NCBI GenBank assembly: GCA_033297075.1
Contig: MU858105.1
Location: 62,001 to 126,000 of the forward strand
Reading direction: 5' to 3'
Length of the DNA: 64,000 bases
Source: Rhypophila decipiens
Taxonomy: Eukaryota > Ascomycota > Sordariomycetes > Sordariales > Naviculisporaceae
Positions 10,286 to 20,743 of this stretch are shown here, in pieces; position 1 is the stretch's first letter; each line of letters opens with the position of its first letter. The notes below the pieces were generated by a model, which searched no databases, was not told where the DNA came from, and saw only the letters and a list, made by a program, of their open reading frames with translations. Position numbers and translations under genes: made by a program.

Positions 10286-10975
10286 ATCTCGGTAGGTAGG
10301 TCTTCTTTGTTTACTTCCTAGTATTCCCTTCTTATGCGCTAAGAGGACCAAAAATACACACGGAAACAGGTCAGGTACCAATAGACATTTACACATATAC
10401 AGGCACAAGGCAACAGAGCCGTTTACTCGCAATGAATTCTATTTGAACAGTCTGCAATCTTAGTCTTGCCCGAGCGTAACGCTCGTAACTGGTCGGAAAA
10501 TGGTAAAATGAATAACATAGGTTTATATACGACAGATAATAGACGTATGATATATCTCTTATAGTCGTAAATTGGACAGAAGTACACCTCTAGACGAGAA
10601 GGCTATAAGGTGTATAGTATTAGATTCCAAGGCGTATTCTAGTTTGGTGTTAGGCCTATGCGGTTTCTTTCAACGGCATAGGCTCACGGCTTCACACCTC
10701 ATTTTGCAACGCAGTCGCGCACAGTGACATTCCAACTCCACTAGATGCGCTTCGAGAGGCCGTCTATAACCACAAAACGTCAACCGCCAAGAAATGCCCA
10801 AGTGCCAAACTCAGAATATCACTGATGTGAGGGCATAATGCTTTCAGCAAACTCGCCTGTTCGTAAATACGCCTGTAAGGGCATGCAGGCTTTTTTATAC
10901 AGTCGATATCCGCAAGTAATCATTGTACAAAATCTTATCCAGAAACAAGGGTATGGTAGCAACAGAAAATCCCAA
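10286..10975. other. Intergenic with two dispersed repeat fragments
   Basis: It holds AAGAGGACCAAAAATACA at 10340-10357, shared with 3949-3966, and R1 copy b at 10501-10620. No gene is seen. It lies between the 3' ends of the convergent Zn2Cys6 and CWF19 genes. Confidence 0.5.
10501..10620 (+). repeat. Dispersed degenerate repeat R1, copy b
   Basis: AATGAATAACATAG followed about 30 bases later by ATATATCTCTTATAG, then GAGAAGGCTATAAGG, in the same order and spacing as 2762-2885. The copies differ mostly by scattered substitutions, many of them transitions, as expected for old copies. Confidence 0.65.
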
Positions 10976-13195
10976 TCAACCCTCAGTCAGAACCCTCGTC
11001 CAGTCAAACTTTCTCCACCTCTTTTTAAACCCGTCGATCCTATCGTCTGACCTGGTCCACCTGCCCTGGCGCTTAATCACGTCAGGCTCGCAATCCAGCA
11101 TGCCACCAATGATCTCCCTAGCAAAGAGATCACCCCTCGGCCAACGCTCCGAATCCTCGACGATATGGCCCAGCCCGCCGTCTAGGTTGAACCAGACATG
11201 GAAATACGGCATCTCCTTGGCGATACTCCGCCTAAAGGCCTGCTTCCCGATCCCCGGTTCTTTCGACCGCTTAGCAGTATCAATAATCTTCTTGTGTTGT
11301 GACCACTCCTCGTCGGCAGAGAGCATGGCCTCGCGAAAAAAGGCCGGGGCTGTATCGCCTTGGTCGTATGGGATCGGGACAACCACCATGGCGGCGTGCA
11401 TGTGTCGCTGTGGAGCGGCGGCGTTTTCGTAGAATAACACCTCGCGGCCTTGTTCGTGGTAGAGACGTGTAAGGCTCTTCATGAAATTCCGGATTTCCTC
11501 CCACTCGTCGTCGTCGCACTCGAGGAGATTGCTCCGGTGGGTAATGGGCACGATTACCGCGCCGCCTTCTGCACCCGTCAGCTCCGGATTGGTAGGGAGA
11601 GTCATGTAGACCCTCGTGGCCAGGGATATGATAGGTGCCAGAGGTTGGTTCTTGGGCGGTTCCTTGTCTTCGTGGTGGCAGAGCGGACACGAGTCCAGCA
11701 CCTTGTTGAGTTTCTTGTACTCGGCCACTGCGACGTTCTTGAGGCTCGCCTCCCCTTTGTGCACGCGCTTGGCGAGCTTCTCAGCGTTCTCGTCCATGTA
11801 ATCCAAATCGTTGTCGAATCTGCCGTCCTTGGCGATGCGCTCGGCCAAGCGTCTGCCTTCCCCGCCAGCTTGCCCTCGGGTGCGGCGCTCTTCGGCTACC
11901 ATGTCCCCGATGGACATGTCCTCGTTGGCTTCGACCGTGCCGCGCTCTCTCCCGCGTTTGTTGGTGACTGCCTTGACCTCACCGCGATGGCCGGCGAGCA
12001 TTCGGTTATAAGATGCGTCCAGCACTACCGCGTTGCTTGATGCGACCCCTGAACTGAAGGCAGCCATAGCCGCGTTATACTCCTCCTCGAGCTTCGCAAC
12101 TTCGGGCGCCTTTCGGAGCTTTGCCTTCATCAGGTTCGCCCGCATGCGGTTGAGGGTAGACTGGTCGACGGGAGCAGCCTCCTCAATCACAATCCCCTGC
12201 TCTGGCGCTGGAGATGGAGACCTGTCACTATCGTAATCAATCTGCGCAGGGCGGCGCGTAGTGGCCTGTCGTTCCTTGTAAAGCTCTCCGGTTGGCTTCT
12301 CCTTTCCGACGTACCCATCGCCGTAAACCTTCCTCCGATCCATTTCATTTTTCTCTTCTCTCGCATCGTCAAACTCTTCCAAACTGCCAAACCTCTCGAC
12401 GGCAATATCCTCCACGGTCCGGCCAGTCTGTTCAGCGAGGGTGTAGACGCCCTTCAACTTGGTCGTTCTCCACTGGGACCCAGCATCGCCAAAGCTGTAT
12501 CTCACCTCCCGCTTGGGAGGCTGGCCGGTAGCCTCGACATTCCCACTCTTTGGGTCAACCCAGTCTGACAATCCTACATTGAGCTCCCTTTCGTGGATTA
12601 CACGTTTCGGTTCTTCCTTTGGTGATGCACTCCGGTGTGGGATTTTGTGCTTGTAGTCAATGTCTATGGCAGACGGGGCTGTCATCCACGAGTCTCGAAC
12701 GGGAGGTGGTTCATCAGAGGGTCTCTCCTCGTCGGGTAGCGGGAGCTTCTCCTTGGGGTCTGTTGTTTTGAGAAATTCGGGCTCGTCACCACCGTCCGGC
12801 CTCTTGTCGTCCTTGGTGCTCCTCTCATGTCTTCGTCTGTCCTCTCTCGAGCGATCCCGATGGCTGCGACTGTGTCGGTGTCTTGGATCATCTTTCTTAT
12901 GGTCTGCTTCGTCCTCCCGTGAATGGCGAGACCGTTTATGCCGGTGTCCGTCTTCCTCGGGTTCGTCGTCACGTCGTGAACGGTGGTGATGGTGACTTTT
13001 GTGTCTCTCTCCATCCTTGTCTGTATCTCTGTGCCGATGGCGATCTCGGTCTCTGCTCCTGTCGCGCCCCGACGACCTATCGCGATGCCGGTGCTTGTGC
13101 TTCCTTTCCCGGCGGCGCTCCTCGTCTTCCTGAGCGCGCTCTCGCTCGGTCTTTTCAGCCGCCAGGGCCTTTTCAAAATCGTCTAGGCTATCCAT
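10976..13195 (-). CDS. cwf19: CWF19-like splicing factor (CwfJ domain)
   Basis: A single exon encodes 739 aa. The first 190 or so residues are an extremely charged RD/RH/RE-rich region (repeats such as RDRDRHRHRDTDKDGERHK), typical of spliceosome-associated proteins. From about residue 500 to the end lie the two CwfJ C-terminal domains: SCPLCHHEDKEPPKNQPLAP, VIVPITHRSNLLECDDDEWEE, the HIT-like RHMHAAMVVVPIP, and the terminal block MPYFHVWFNLDGGLGHIVED plus DWTRVLTEG. In yeasts Cwf19/Drn1 acts on late spliceosomal and lariat-intron complexes with the debranching enzyme; a nuclear role is inferred. I chose the ATG at 13195 (MDSLDDFEKALAAEK) because it opens the conserved N-terminus; an upstream in-frame ATG at 13258 would add 21 residues that do not look conserved. 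Confidence 0.93.
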   Translation of the reverse strand: MDSLDDFEKALAAEKTERERAQEDEERRRERKHKHRHRDRSSGRDRSRDRDRHRHRDTDKDGERHKSHHHHRSRRDDEPEEDGHRHKRSRHSREDEADHKKDDPRHRHSRSHRDRSREDRRRHERSTKDDKRPDGGDEPEFLKTTDPKEKLPLPDEERPSDEPPPVRDSWMTAPSAIDIDYKHKIPHRSASPKEEPKRVIHERELNVGLSDWVDPKSGNVEATGQPPKREVRYSFGDAGSQWRTTKLKGVYTLAEQTGRTVEDIAVERFGSLEEFDDAREEKNEMDRRKVYGDGYVGKEKPTGELYKERQATTRRPAQIDYDSDRSPSPAPEQGIVIEEAAPVDQSTLNRMRANLMKAKLRKAPEVAKLEEEYNAAMAAFSSGVASSNAVVLDASYNRMLAGHRGEVKAVTNKRGRERGTVEANEDMSIGDMVAEERRTRGQAGGEGRRLAERIAKDGRFDNDLDYMDENAEKLAKRVHKGEASLKNVAVAEYKKLNKVLDSCPLCHHEDKEPPKNQPLAPIISLATRVYMTLPTNPELTGAEGGAVIVPITHRSNLLECDDDEWEEIRNFMKSLTRLYHEQGREVLFYENAAAPQRHMHAAMVVVPIPYDQGDTAPAFFREAMLSADEEWSQHKKIIDTAKRSKEPGIGKQAFRRSIAKEMPYFHVWFNLDGGLGHIVEDSERWPRGDLFAREIIGGMLDCEPDVIKRQGRWTRSDDRIDGFKKRWRKFDWTRVLTEG

Positions 13196-15298
13196 TTGTC
13201 GTGGAATTTTTTGTTGGACCGCCGAACAAGCGGGTGTAGAAATCAGCCCACGGTGCAAGAAGTCGCGAGCTGTAGGGCTGATCGAATGATTGCTAAATTT
13301 GGTAGCTCTCCCACCAATGTGGGTCCATCAATTGAAAATGTGGGGTCCCTTGAAGGGGTGACGTATTTAGCAACAGTTACATAAGCCATGCTCCGATGGC
13401 TACCCATTTAAACAAGTTGCTCTTATGCAGCGTATGCATTTATCCGTAATGCTTTCAGCGCTGAATACGCTGACTGGCGTCGTCGAGCAGTCCTGTTATA
13501 TCCGGCATGCTGGCTGTCCAGAACTTTAAAAGCCTATCGAAGGTCAGATGAGTTGTAAGCTATTGTCTGCCTACGGAAAGCCGGATTTCGGTCTGAGGAA
13601 CAATCTGCAATGCTGCTGACTTTGCGCTCGTTGGGTCGGCTTTCCGGTCGTTAGGGTGGTGGCTATGATCGGGAACGGTTGAACCCGACACCGGGCAATT
13701 CTGCTCCGCGAACGTGGACGCCTATCATGAAGAATTACACTTCCACTGGCCATCGTAGTTGACCTTTCTGAGTTCGCTGCCGGACCAGCAGTATTCTGTT
13801 TCTGTAACCTGTTGTTGTTATGCACATCATATGGCAATCGAGGCATTGCCCTGTTGGTCGACATTTGTTTCAAGGCCTGCAGACAACCTCGTCCCCAGAA
13901 CAAGTAAACCATGGAATACATTCCCACAAAGTCGCTAACAAGCGATCCGGAGGCGCTGAAAACAAGATGCTTACTAGATCCCGTTGTGAAGTAGCAACGA
14001 TGAACGTTTTTGCCTCTAGATGTCTCATCTACTCCTGGTTTTGACTGCTTACTATTCAACTTCTTGTTCGCTGAAGGGCGGTATCTAGTATCTACTGTAT
14101 TTGTAAGTTGTCAAGATGGTCCTGACATGTCTGATGCATCACAACAGTGGCCGGCTTGGACTTTTGCACTTCACTTATTCGTGTAACTAGGAATCCACTG
14201 CATTTATATCCATAAAGTAGTTGGTTCGTATCTGCTGTACTGTTCGGGCGAGAATTGAAAGGACATCGGTTCGGGTCGTCACAGCAAAACCCCTTCCATT
14301 TTCTATTCACCCAGTGATTCATGCTAAGATCCTCCTTATCCTTAAAACGACGCAGAAACACTGGCACATCCATCTATATACATAGTACAGTATTCTACGG
14401 TAAATAGTCAACCTGCACTACCTGACCAGGGCCCTTGCTCGTGACTTGAAACGCCTTATTATATTGTGAAATAGGCACTTTACAAGCTGAGAAAATGTAT
14501 TATTTCTACAACAAAAACGCATTATCAAAGTCACTGGCAGGCCTACCAACCCTGTCAACCAGGTATACCAATTTGACTATTTACCGTGGAGTGCTGTATA
14601 CAGTGCTTATTTCTCGACTCGTTTTATGGTTCAAGATCTATTCCTGACCTAACGTACGGCGCAGCGTATTTGACAGTCCTGGGAGATCACCGGCCGCAGC
14701 GGGAGAGGGCCACTCCAGGCTCCCAGATTCTGACCTTCTCCCCCCTTCCAAGCTGTACACTCACACACCCGGCACCTCTCTTTATGGTCAGCCAGCCACA
14801 AACGTAACGGTGTGACAACCCAGACGCTGGATACAGAATACCTCTGCAGTCATCATGGATTATTGGGAAAGACACGCATATGCACGTCGATAACAGATCT
14901 GGGATGCCCCAAGTCGAACAAATAGTCAATATGCTGATTTGAGATATCCACCGTTTATTTCTTCATCATGATAAGTGCCTGCAAACGACAAGATGTCCTG
15001 ACAAAGTATGACGCCAAAAGATTCCGATGTAGCAAGAGCCCTAGTATCCAATATTGAAGCGCTTTATTCCAACCAAACCATCGATCGTGCCAAAGTTCCC
15101 TTGCAAGTTTCCCAAAACCAAAGATCCAAAGCCAAAATAGTAGAAACAAGTAAGATTCATTTCACATCGGGGTATAAGAGACCAACATCAACTCCTTTTC
15201 CCTTCAATCACAAACAAATGATCACACATGACGCAAAATATCCGACCAAATCCACATGTCCGTAAAATCCTTCCGTCCCATTCCGTCATCGGATCAGG
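13196..15298. other. Intergenic, 2.1 kb, with one dispersed repeat
   Basis: The minus-strand frames at 13571-14059 and 14092-14373 show no domain, signal peptide or splice partners, and I do not call them. R2 copy a lies at about 14508-14595. The rest is non-coding as far as I can see. Confidence 0.4.
14508..14595 (+). repeat. Dispersed degenerate repeat R2, copy a
   Basis: Contains AAAACGCATTATCAAAGTCA then CTGGCAGGCCTACCAACC and TCAACCAGGTATAC, ending near TTTACCGTGGAG. The same blocks in the same order occur at 38315-38405 with small insertions. Neither copy is coding. It is probably a relic of a short transposable element or solo LTR. Confidence 0.65.
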
Positions 15299-16627
15299 TT
15301 ACTGCGTGTAATTGTATCGGGGCTGGCCCTGGTGGCCGTACTGTAGTCTCTGCTGCTGCAGCTGCGCCTGCTTCGCGTAGTCGGCCGGGTTATATGGCGG
15401 GTAGTGCGAGGGATGGGGTATTCTTGGGTCGAGCTTCCTGAGCGCGTCGTCGCGGTGCTCTTCGGTCGTCTCTCTGTGGGGTGAGAGCCCCGACGAGAAC
15501 TTACTTTCTAGGCCGGGCGATTGGAGTCCGCCGCTGTTATTAGATGAGAGAGAGCTCGGACGAGAACCACCACTTGTGCTATTATACGACGATGTCCATT
15601 GCCCACCTTGAGATGATGAAGAATCTGGGGTGCCCTGACCTATTGTTTTGGAGTCCCGGTGGTAATTGTTGTTGGCAAATTGTCCCTGGGAAGGCCTGGG
15701 TGACTGCTGGGGCTGGAGGTGAGACGTCGGGTGATAAAAGTCCCCGGGCATCTCCACCGCAAACTGCTGGCCGGGTCCGGGATTAGGCTCCGCTGCAGGT
15801 AGCTCCATTGCACCACCCGGCGGCCCATAACCTGGGGTTGGTGGCTGATTATAGCTCCCACCTTGCTGAGAACTCGCTGTCCCCGGCCTGTAGCTGTTGG
15901 CCTGAGACCCTGGTCGTGGTATTTGGTACGGGATCTGGGGAGACTGAGTTTGCGGAGGTGGGGTTCCGGACTGATAGATGCCACTTGGAGAGGGCAGAGG
16001 GGACCTCCTGACGGTATTTCTCCGATCGGCAGGGTTGATGGTCTTGAGCTTCCCGTCCTCCATCATGGCTTGCAGCACACCAGCGTCAAGCAGCTCGGCC
16101 TTCTTGATTATTCGCTGAACCATCTCTCCGCCGGCCTTCTTCAGCTGCGCCTTCACAAAGCTCATGACGGTGACGTTGCACTTGACCTCAATATCCTCCC
16201 TCAAATAAAGCCCGTCCGAAGGAACACCCATCGCCTTCAGCCCAATCTCAGCAGGCTCGGGCGGCTCCACGCCGGGTTGGTTGCCGGCGATGCGGTACTT
16301 GTTGCGGAGATCCACATTCATCGGGGCGTAGATGTGTGTCTGCAAGCCCCATGGCATGTCGTGGAAACAGCCGTTGAACTTGATAATCGAGGCGCCCATC
16401 TTGCCGATGCCCGGCATGAAGGTTATCCGCTCCGTGATCTCATACCAGGTCGAGTAGTACTCATCCGTCTCGGCATTTTGCGGTGCGGCAATGGGTTTGT
16501 GATCGAGGACGAGCGGATTAAGCGTAATGATCTCGGCGTGCGAATGAAGGATGTCGATGGCCAGCTGGCGGGGAATGAACCCCGGGATGGGCGTGATAAT
16601 GGTGAGCGTTTCCTTTTTGCGCAACAT
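15299..16627 (-). CDS. DUF7053-type protein of unknown function
   Basis: A single exon encodes 442 aa. The N-terminal half (about residues 1-190) is a conserved fungal module, recognisable by MLRKKETLTIITPIPGFIPR, YYSTWYEITERITFMPGIGK, FNGCFHDMPWGLQTHIYAPM and DGLYLREDIEVKCNVTVMSF. I link this to the DUF7053 family from memory; its biochemical role is unknown to me. The remainder is a low-complexity Pro/Gln/Ser/Gly-rich tail (PPPQTQSPQIPYQIPRPGSQ) ending in a Gln/Tyr-rich stretch (QAQLQQQRLQYGHQGQ), likely disordered. I chose the ATG at 16627 because the conserved module starts there; the frame is open upstream to 16711 without conserved sequence. It is divergent from SSF1 across a 1.2-kb gap. 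Confidence 0.8.
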   Translation of the reverse strand: MLRKKETLTIITPIPGFIPRQLAIDILHSHAEIITLNPLVLDHKPIAAPQNAETDEYYSTWYEITERITFMPGIGKMGASIIKFNGCFHDMPWGLQTHIYAPMNVDLRNKYRIAGNQPGVEPPEPAEIGLKAMGVPSDGLYLREDIEVKCNVTVMSFVKAQLKKAGGEMVQRIIKKAELLDAGVLQAMMEDGKLKTINPADRRNTVRRSPLPSPSGIYQSGTPPPQTQSPQIPYQIPRPGSQANSYRPGTASSQQGGSYNQPPTPGYGPPGGAMELPAAEPNPGPGQQFAVEMPGDFYHPTSHLQPQQSPRPSQGQFANNNYHRDSKTIGQGTPDSSSSQGGQWTSSYNSTSGGSRPSSLSSNNSGGLQSPGLESKFSSGLSPHRETTEEHRDDALRKLDPRIPHPSHYPPYNPADYAKQAQLQQQRLQYGHQGQPRYNYTQ

Positions 16628-17864
16628 GGCTGCTGCTTTGCGATGCAAGGTCCAGGTGCTCGAATGCGGAGTGTGCAAGAAGAAAGAGCACACAAGGCAA
16701 CGCTGTGTCAAATTGGTAGAGTGATAATTTGATTGTCTTTCTTTGAGAGTGTAGAGTCCGCTTCTGTGTGTTTCAGACCCTTTTCGCCTCTGAGAGTTGA
16801 AAGGAAAGAGGGTTGAAAGACGGGAGCAGAGGACAAGGGAACTGCGCAGCTAAACGGGATTGTATGGGAGGGGCGGGGGATATTTTTGGGGTGTAATATG
16901 ACGAATGGTGGTCGGTCGGGCTTTGGATGGACGAAAAGGGTGTCAACGTCTTGTCGGGGCTGATTGGCACATCTGTTCAGGGTGAAGACCAAGCCTTTGG
17001 GATCACCTTGCGCACTCCAGCCTGGGCACGTTGGGCCTCCCTCCTGATAAGGATCCAACATGCGCAGCCAAGCCAGTACGGAGCCAATCGACAGCGACCT
17101 GTGTCTCAACCGTCCTCGAACTGCTCCCGGTCATCCGCTTGAACGGTGAAGCGGTACGAGTACTGGACATGATGACGTGAGCTGTCCGAATAAAGCGGCA
17201 GCAGAATTGCCACAAGCCCGGATGCTGCTATAGCCGCCAGAGTACGGGTTACGAAGTCAGACCTAATGATATTCAGCCATATTTCCACCACTGATCCGGG
17301 TTAACTCCAGGAAAGGTAGGAGCAATGCGTGTGCTGAACCTCCTTCAAAGTGAAGTTTGACGGTCACGACGGTTTTGTTTCACTCTGTGATGAATCCCAG
17401 GGGCCCAGTGAAGCGGCAGACACTAACTCAAGTGGGCCAGAGGCTGGTGGGCCCGAATTAGAAGCTACCCTGATTATGCTTAATTTTGCTACAAGGTATT
17501 CGAAATACGTTTATGAGGAAAGAGTTGTACTGCATAAACGAATAGCTTCCACTTCTCGTTTGCCGCATAGAATCACATGTGCATAACGTGGGGCAAGCGG
17601 CCGCTCCCTGCTGGTAACTACAATTAGTAACGGCCTCAGGACTTGATGCCTGAGGTATCCGTACTGTAGTCTGTTCCCCACAATGGGGATGGGACTGCGC
17701 TATCCGTATCGATAAGGCGACCCCACTGAAATTTTCTGACCTGCAAGTCCGGTTTGTATGCTGCTTTGGCGACAGCTTAGCTTTCTCCAAACCAACCATC
17801 ACCAACTTCTTGCACCCGTACCACCACCAACAACCCAATCCCATACTCGCAACTTATCGCAGCA
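16628..17864. other. Divergent promoter region of the DUF7053-type gene and SSF1
   Basis: No gene is supported. The stretch just upstream of 16627 is pyrimidine-rich on the minus strand, as in many fungal 5' UTRs. The 133-codon frame at 16708-17109 overlaps it and has no motif. Confidence 0.4.
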
Positions 17865-19394
17865 ATGGCGAAAAGGAGAACGAAAAAGAGAACCCACGCG
17901 GGTGCCAATGCCCAAAAGGGTTCCCAGGGTGCAAATCTCAACGGCCATGCAAACATGAAGGACCCCAAGAGCATGGTGATTCGAATTGGCGCCGGTGAAG
18001 TCGGCTCAAGCGTCAGTCAATTGGTGACGGATGTCAGACGTGTGATGGAACCAGGGACAGCCTCGCGTCTCAAAGAGCGCAAAGCCAACCGACTTCGCGA
18101 CTACGTCTCCATGTGCGGTCCGCTCGGCGTCACCCAACTCCTGCTCTTCTCCAGATCAGATTCCGGAAATGTCAACATGCGCCTTTGCACTGCACCAAAA
18201 GGTCCGACACTCCACTTCAGAGTCGAGAAATATGCCCTCTCCAAGGACGTACGGAAAGCGCAAAGGCATCCAAGAGGAGGCGGAAAGGAGTACATGACAC
18301 CACCTTTGGTACGGATTACTAGTATTCATTTTGACGAGACACGAGTAACAACGTACTAACAGCGAGTGGTATAGCTCGTCATGAACAACTTCAGGAAACC
18401 CGAGTCCGAATCAGACACCAAGGCCAAACAACTGGAATCGCTAGCGACCACAGCCTTCCAGAGCCTCTTTCCAGTCATCAACCCCCAAACAGCGTCGCTC
18501 AAGTCGATCCAGAGAGTATTGCTCCTCAATCGTGAGAAGTCCGAAGACCCAGAAGAGGACGGTTCCTTCGTCGTCAACTTTAGACATTACGCAATCACAA
18601 CGAAAAAGGTGGGCCTGTCCAAGCCGCTGAGACGGCTGAATGCCGCCGAGAAGTTGATACGGGGCTCAAAGGGCAAGAAAGGCGGCTTACCGAACTTGGG
18701 AAAGCTTCAAGACATTTCCGAGTTCATGATTGGTGGCGAGAACGGGGAAGGGTACATGACTGATGCTACCAGCGGGAGCGAGGCCGAGAGCGATGCGGAG
18801 GTAGACGTCCTCGACTCGGCACCCAGGAAAGTCAAAGTCGCATCCAAGGCAAAAGCAGCTGCTGAGGATGAGGAGGATGGAGACGGTGTCACCAAAAATG
18901 GCCATGTCCAGCGTGTGGTAGTCAAGGTGGTAGAGTTAGGGCCGCGGATGAGGCTCCGTCTTCTCAAGGTTGAACAAGGAATGTGCGGCGGCGAGGTCAT
19001 GTGGCACGAGTACCTCCACAAGTCCAGGCAAGAGATCAAGGAGCTTGAGCAAAAGTGGGAGAAGAGGAGAAAAGAAAAGGAGGCGCGTAAGAAGATTCAA
19101 AAAGAGAACGTGGAGAAGAAACGAAAGGCCAAGGAAGAACACAAGAAGGCGACGGGTGGCAAGGATGACAAGGCCAAAGAAGGAGATGCGGAAGATGAGG
19201 ATACCGACATGGAAGACTACGACTTCAGTGACGACGACATGTTCGATGACGATGATGCGTTCGATAGCGAGGGGCTGGCTGGCGATGCTGAGGAGCAGGT
19301 CAATAGTCGGATGGAGGAGGACGGGGACTGGTCATCTGAGGAGGAGGAGATTGCCGATGGGAATACTGGGAAGACTAAGAAGGCGCTTAAATAG
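17865..19394 (+). CDS. ssf1: Brix-domain ribosome biogenesis protein SSF1
   Basis: Two exons, 17865-18308 and 18375-19394, encode 487 aa; the intron (18309-18374) has donor GTACGG, an ACTAAC branch and acceptor TATAG. The N-terminus is basic (MAKRRTKKRTHAGANAQKG). The Brix/Imp4 domain spans roughly residues 30-290, with KSMVIRIGAGEVGSSVSQLV, VSMCGPLGVTQLLLFSRSDS, MRLCTAPKGPTLHFRVEKYA, FRHYAITTKKVGLSKPLRRL and VKVVELGPRMRLRLLKVEQG. This combination identifies the SSF1/SSF2 (Peter Pan) group, nucleolar factors needed for 27S pre-rRNA processing and the large ribosomal subunit. The C-terminal part is a long Lys/Glu helix followed by Asp/Glu-rich clusters (DEDTDMEDYDFSDDDMFDDD). It sits near RRP3, another ribosome biogenesis gene. 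Confidence 0.95.
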
Positions 19395-19823
19395 GATATA
19401 TATGTTTATCCTAGTACACGTCACTACGTGTAGTTTGGTTGTCAGACATTCAAAGAAGTACTTATGTATATTGTTTGGTCATCCCAAGGAATACAAGGCA
19501 ATGTTCTAAGGGCTCGACCTAAAGCAAATGACGCCTCAAGCTTGTCGCCTTCGTGGGTGATCATTTCCAGATACATATGATGTATACACCTTCGGATGAG
19601 ACGCCTTATCATGAACAATGGACCCCTTCTGATTCATGGTCATCCGTTGGGAGGTGACCTGGTCATTGTCTCCGTGAGACATCCCATCCGCTTGCCCCTT
19701 GTTCAGTCATTTCGGACAGCTCCAGGGGCAAGTATAAATAGATCCCCTTGGTTTCCCTTTACCAGCAATCCTTTGCATCTCAAAACAACCCACACGTTCG
19801 CGCATCAATATACTCTATACACA
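19395..19823 (+). promoter_or_regulatory. Upstream region of repeat-protein paralogue B with TATA box
   Basis: A clear TATAAATA lies at about 19733-19740, some 85 bases before the ATG at 19824, followed by a CA/TC-rich leader (CATCTCAAAACAACCCACAC). The upstream part is the 3' end of SSF1 transcription. Confidence 0.5.
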
Positions 19824-20455
19824 ATGCCTAACCAGAACAAGGAGTTCACCATCAGCGGTGGCCACGCACAGAGAGCATCCATCAACTACGTTGCTGGTGA
19901 CAAGCTCGAGATCACTGGCCCCGTTTCAACAGCTCCCAGTGCGGATATCAACCACCTCGTCCAAATCCAACGTACCGCCGGCACCAAGAAGCTCGTTATC
20001 TGTGGGTTGCGCTCAAGGTGCCTCCATGAAGTTTGAGGATATGATGAGCCTGCGCAAGAGCAATGCAGAGGTAAGAACAAAATCCCATCATGAGGCCATG
20101 ATACCCCCCGTCCGCGCTTGTCAGGCATGAATCAGATATAGACTAACATGCTGCTTGTCGTTTTCAGGACGAAGCCGTCAGCACTGGCGATGCAATCGGG
20201 GGAAATATAACCTATAACAATAACAACCTCGAGGTGACTGACGGACAAGTCCGGGGAGCAAATGTTGATCCCGAAAACATGAGAGAGTTGGCCGAGTTCA
20301 TGAAGGTCAAGACGGCGGTCGTTAAGCAGGCCACCGCTCAGGGTGCCGTGGTCACCGGCATATATGAGCGAGAGGACAATGAGAGCGACACGGCCTTGGG
20401 AGAGGGAAATGAGACCGGCTCGGCTGAGCGAGAGGGCGATTGGATTTTGCTGTAA
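19824..20455 (+). pseudogene. Small glycine-rich beta-repeat protein, paralogue B, one-base frameshift
   Basis: Exon 1 is 19824-20070, intron 20071-20167 (donor GTAAGA, branch GACTAACAT, acceptor TTTTCAG), exon 2 20168-20455. Exon 1 has 247 nt, one more than a multiple of three. Up to about 20003 the frame reads MPNQNKEFTISGGHAQRAS and LEITGPVSTAPSADINHL; from about 20006 the similarity to paralogue A continues one frame over as CAQGASMKFEDMMSLRKSNA. The extra base lies in the GGG run at 20004-20006. Without it the protein would be about 177 aa, against 175 in paralogue A. Exon 2 is intact and equal in length to that of A (288 nt), with the same pattern (ATAQGAVVTGI versus EAKAQGAVISGI). It may be a real pseudogene or a homopolymer sequencing error. 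The role is unknown. Confidence 0.75.
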
Positions 20456-20464
20456 GAGCGTACC

Positions 20465-20525
20465 TGATAGTCGTGAGGATTACGAGATTGGCGGCGGCCA
20501 CATCATGGCTGAGGGACTCACATCC
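20465..20525 (+). repeat. Duplicated 3' flank of the small repeat-protein gene, copy b
   Basis: AGTCGTGAGGATTACGAGAT followed by CATCATGGCTGAGGGACTCAC matches the minus-strand flank of paralogue A at 2931-2985. The similarity of untranslated sequence shows that the two genes come from a segmental duplication. Confidence 0.8.
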
Positions 20526-20550
20526 AGCTTACCGAACTGGGCTGAGAAAT

Positions 20551-20596
20551 TGAGTGTGAAATGAATAACATAGGTCTGATAAGATTCTCATAGACG
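20551..20596 (+). repeat. Dispersed degenerate repeat R1, partial copy c
   Basis: GTGTGAAATGAATAACATAG and a following ATTCTCATAG correspond to the first third of R1 at 2762 and 10501. Relative to the adjacent repeat-protein gene it is oriented opposite to copy a, so R1 insertion and gene duplication appear to be separate events. Confidence 0.5.
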
Positions 20597-20743
20597 CCGC
20601 CTTAAATCCAGTCAACGCCCCAAAGTATTCACGCAGCCCAGATAAGTCCTTTACTGGACAAATTTCTGGTCCTCTTGGGGTATATAAATTTTGCACCCAA
20701 CGCCCACTCCGAGAAGAATAAACACACCAAGAAAGCAGATATT

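Noticed and set aside
11450..12040. 196-codon plus-strand frame
   Set aside because: Antisense to CWF19; no domain.
13571..14373. Minus-strand frames of 162 and 93 codons
   Set aside because: No family motif, signal peptide or codon signature; lies in a repeat-containing intergenic region. Kept as uncalled.
15863..16732. 289-codon plus-strand frame
   Set aside because: Antisense shadow of the conserved DUF7053-type gene; low-complexity translation without domain.
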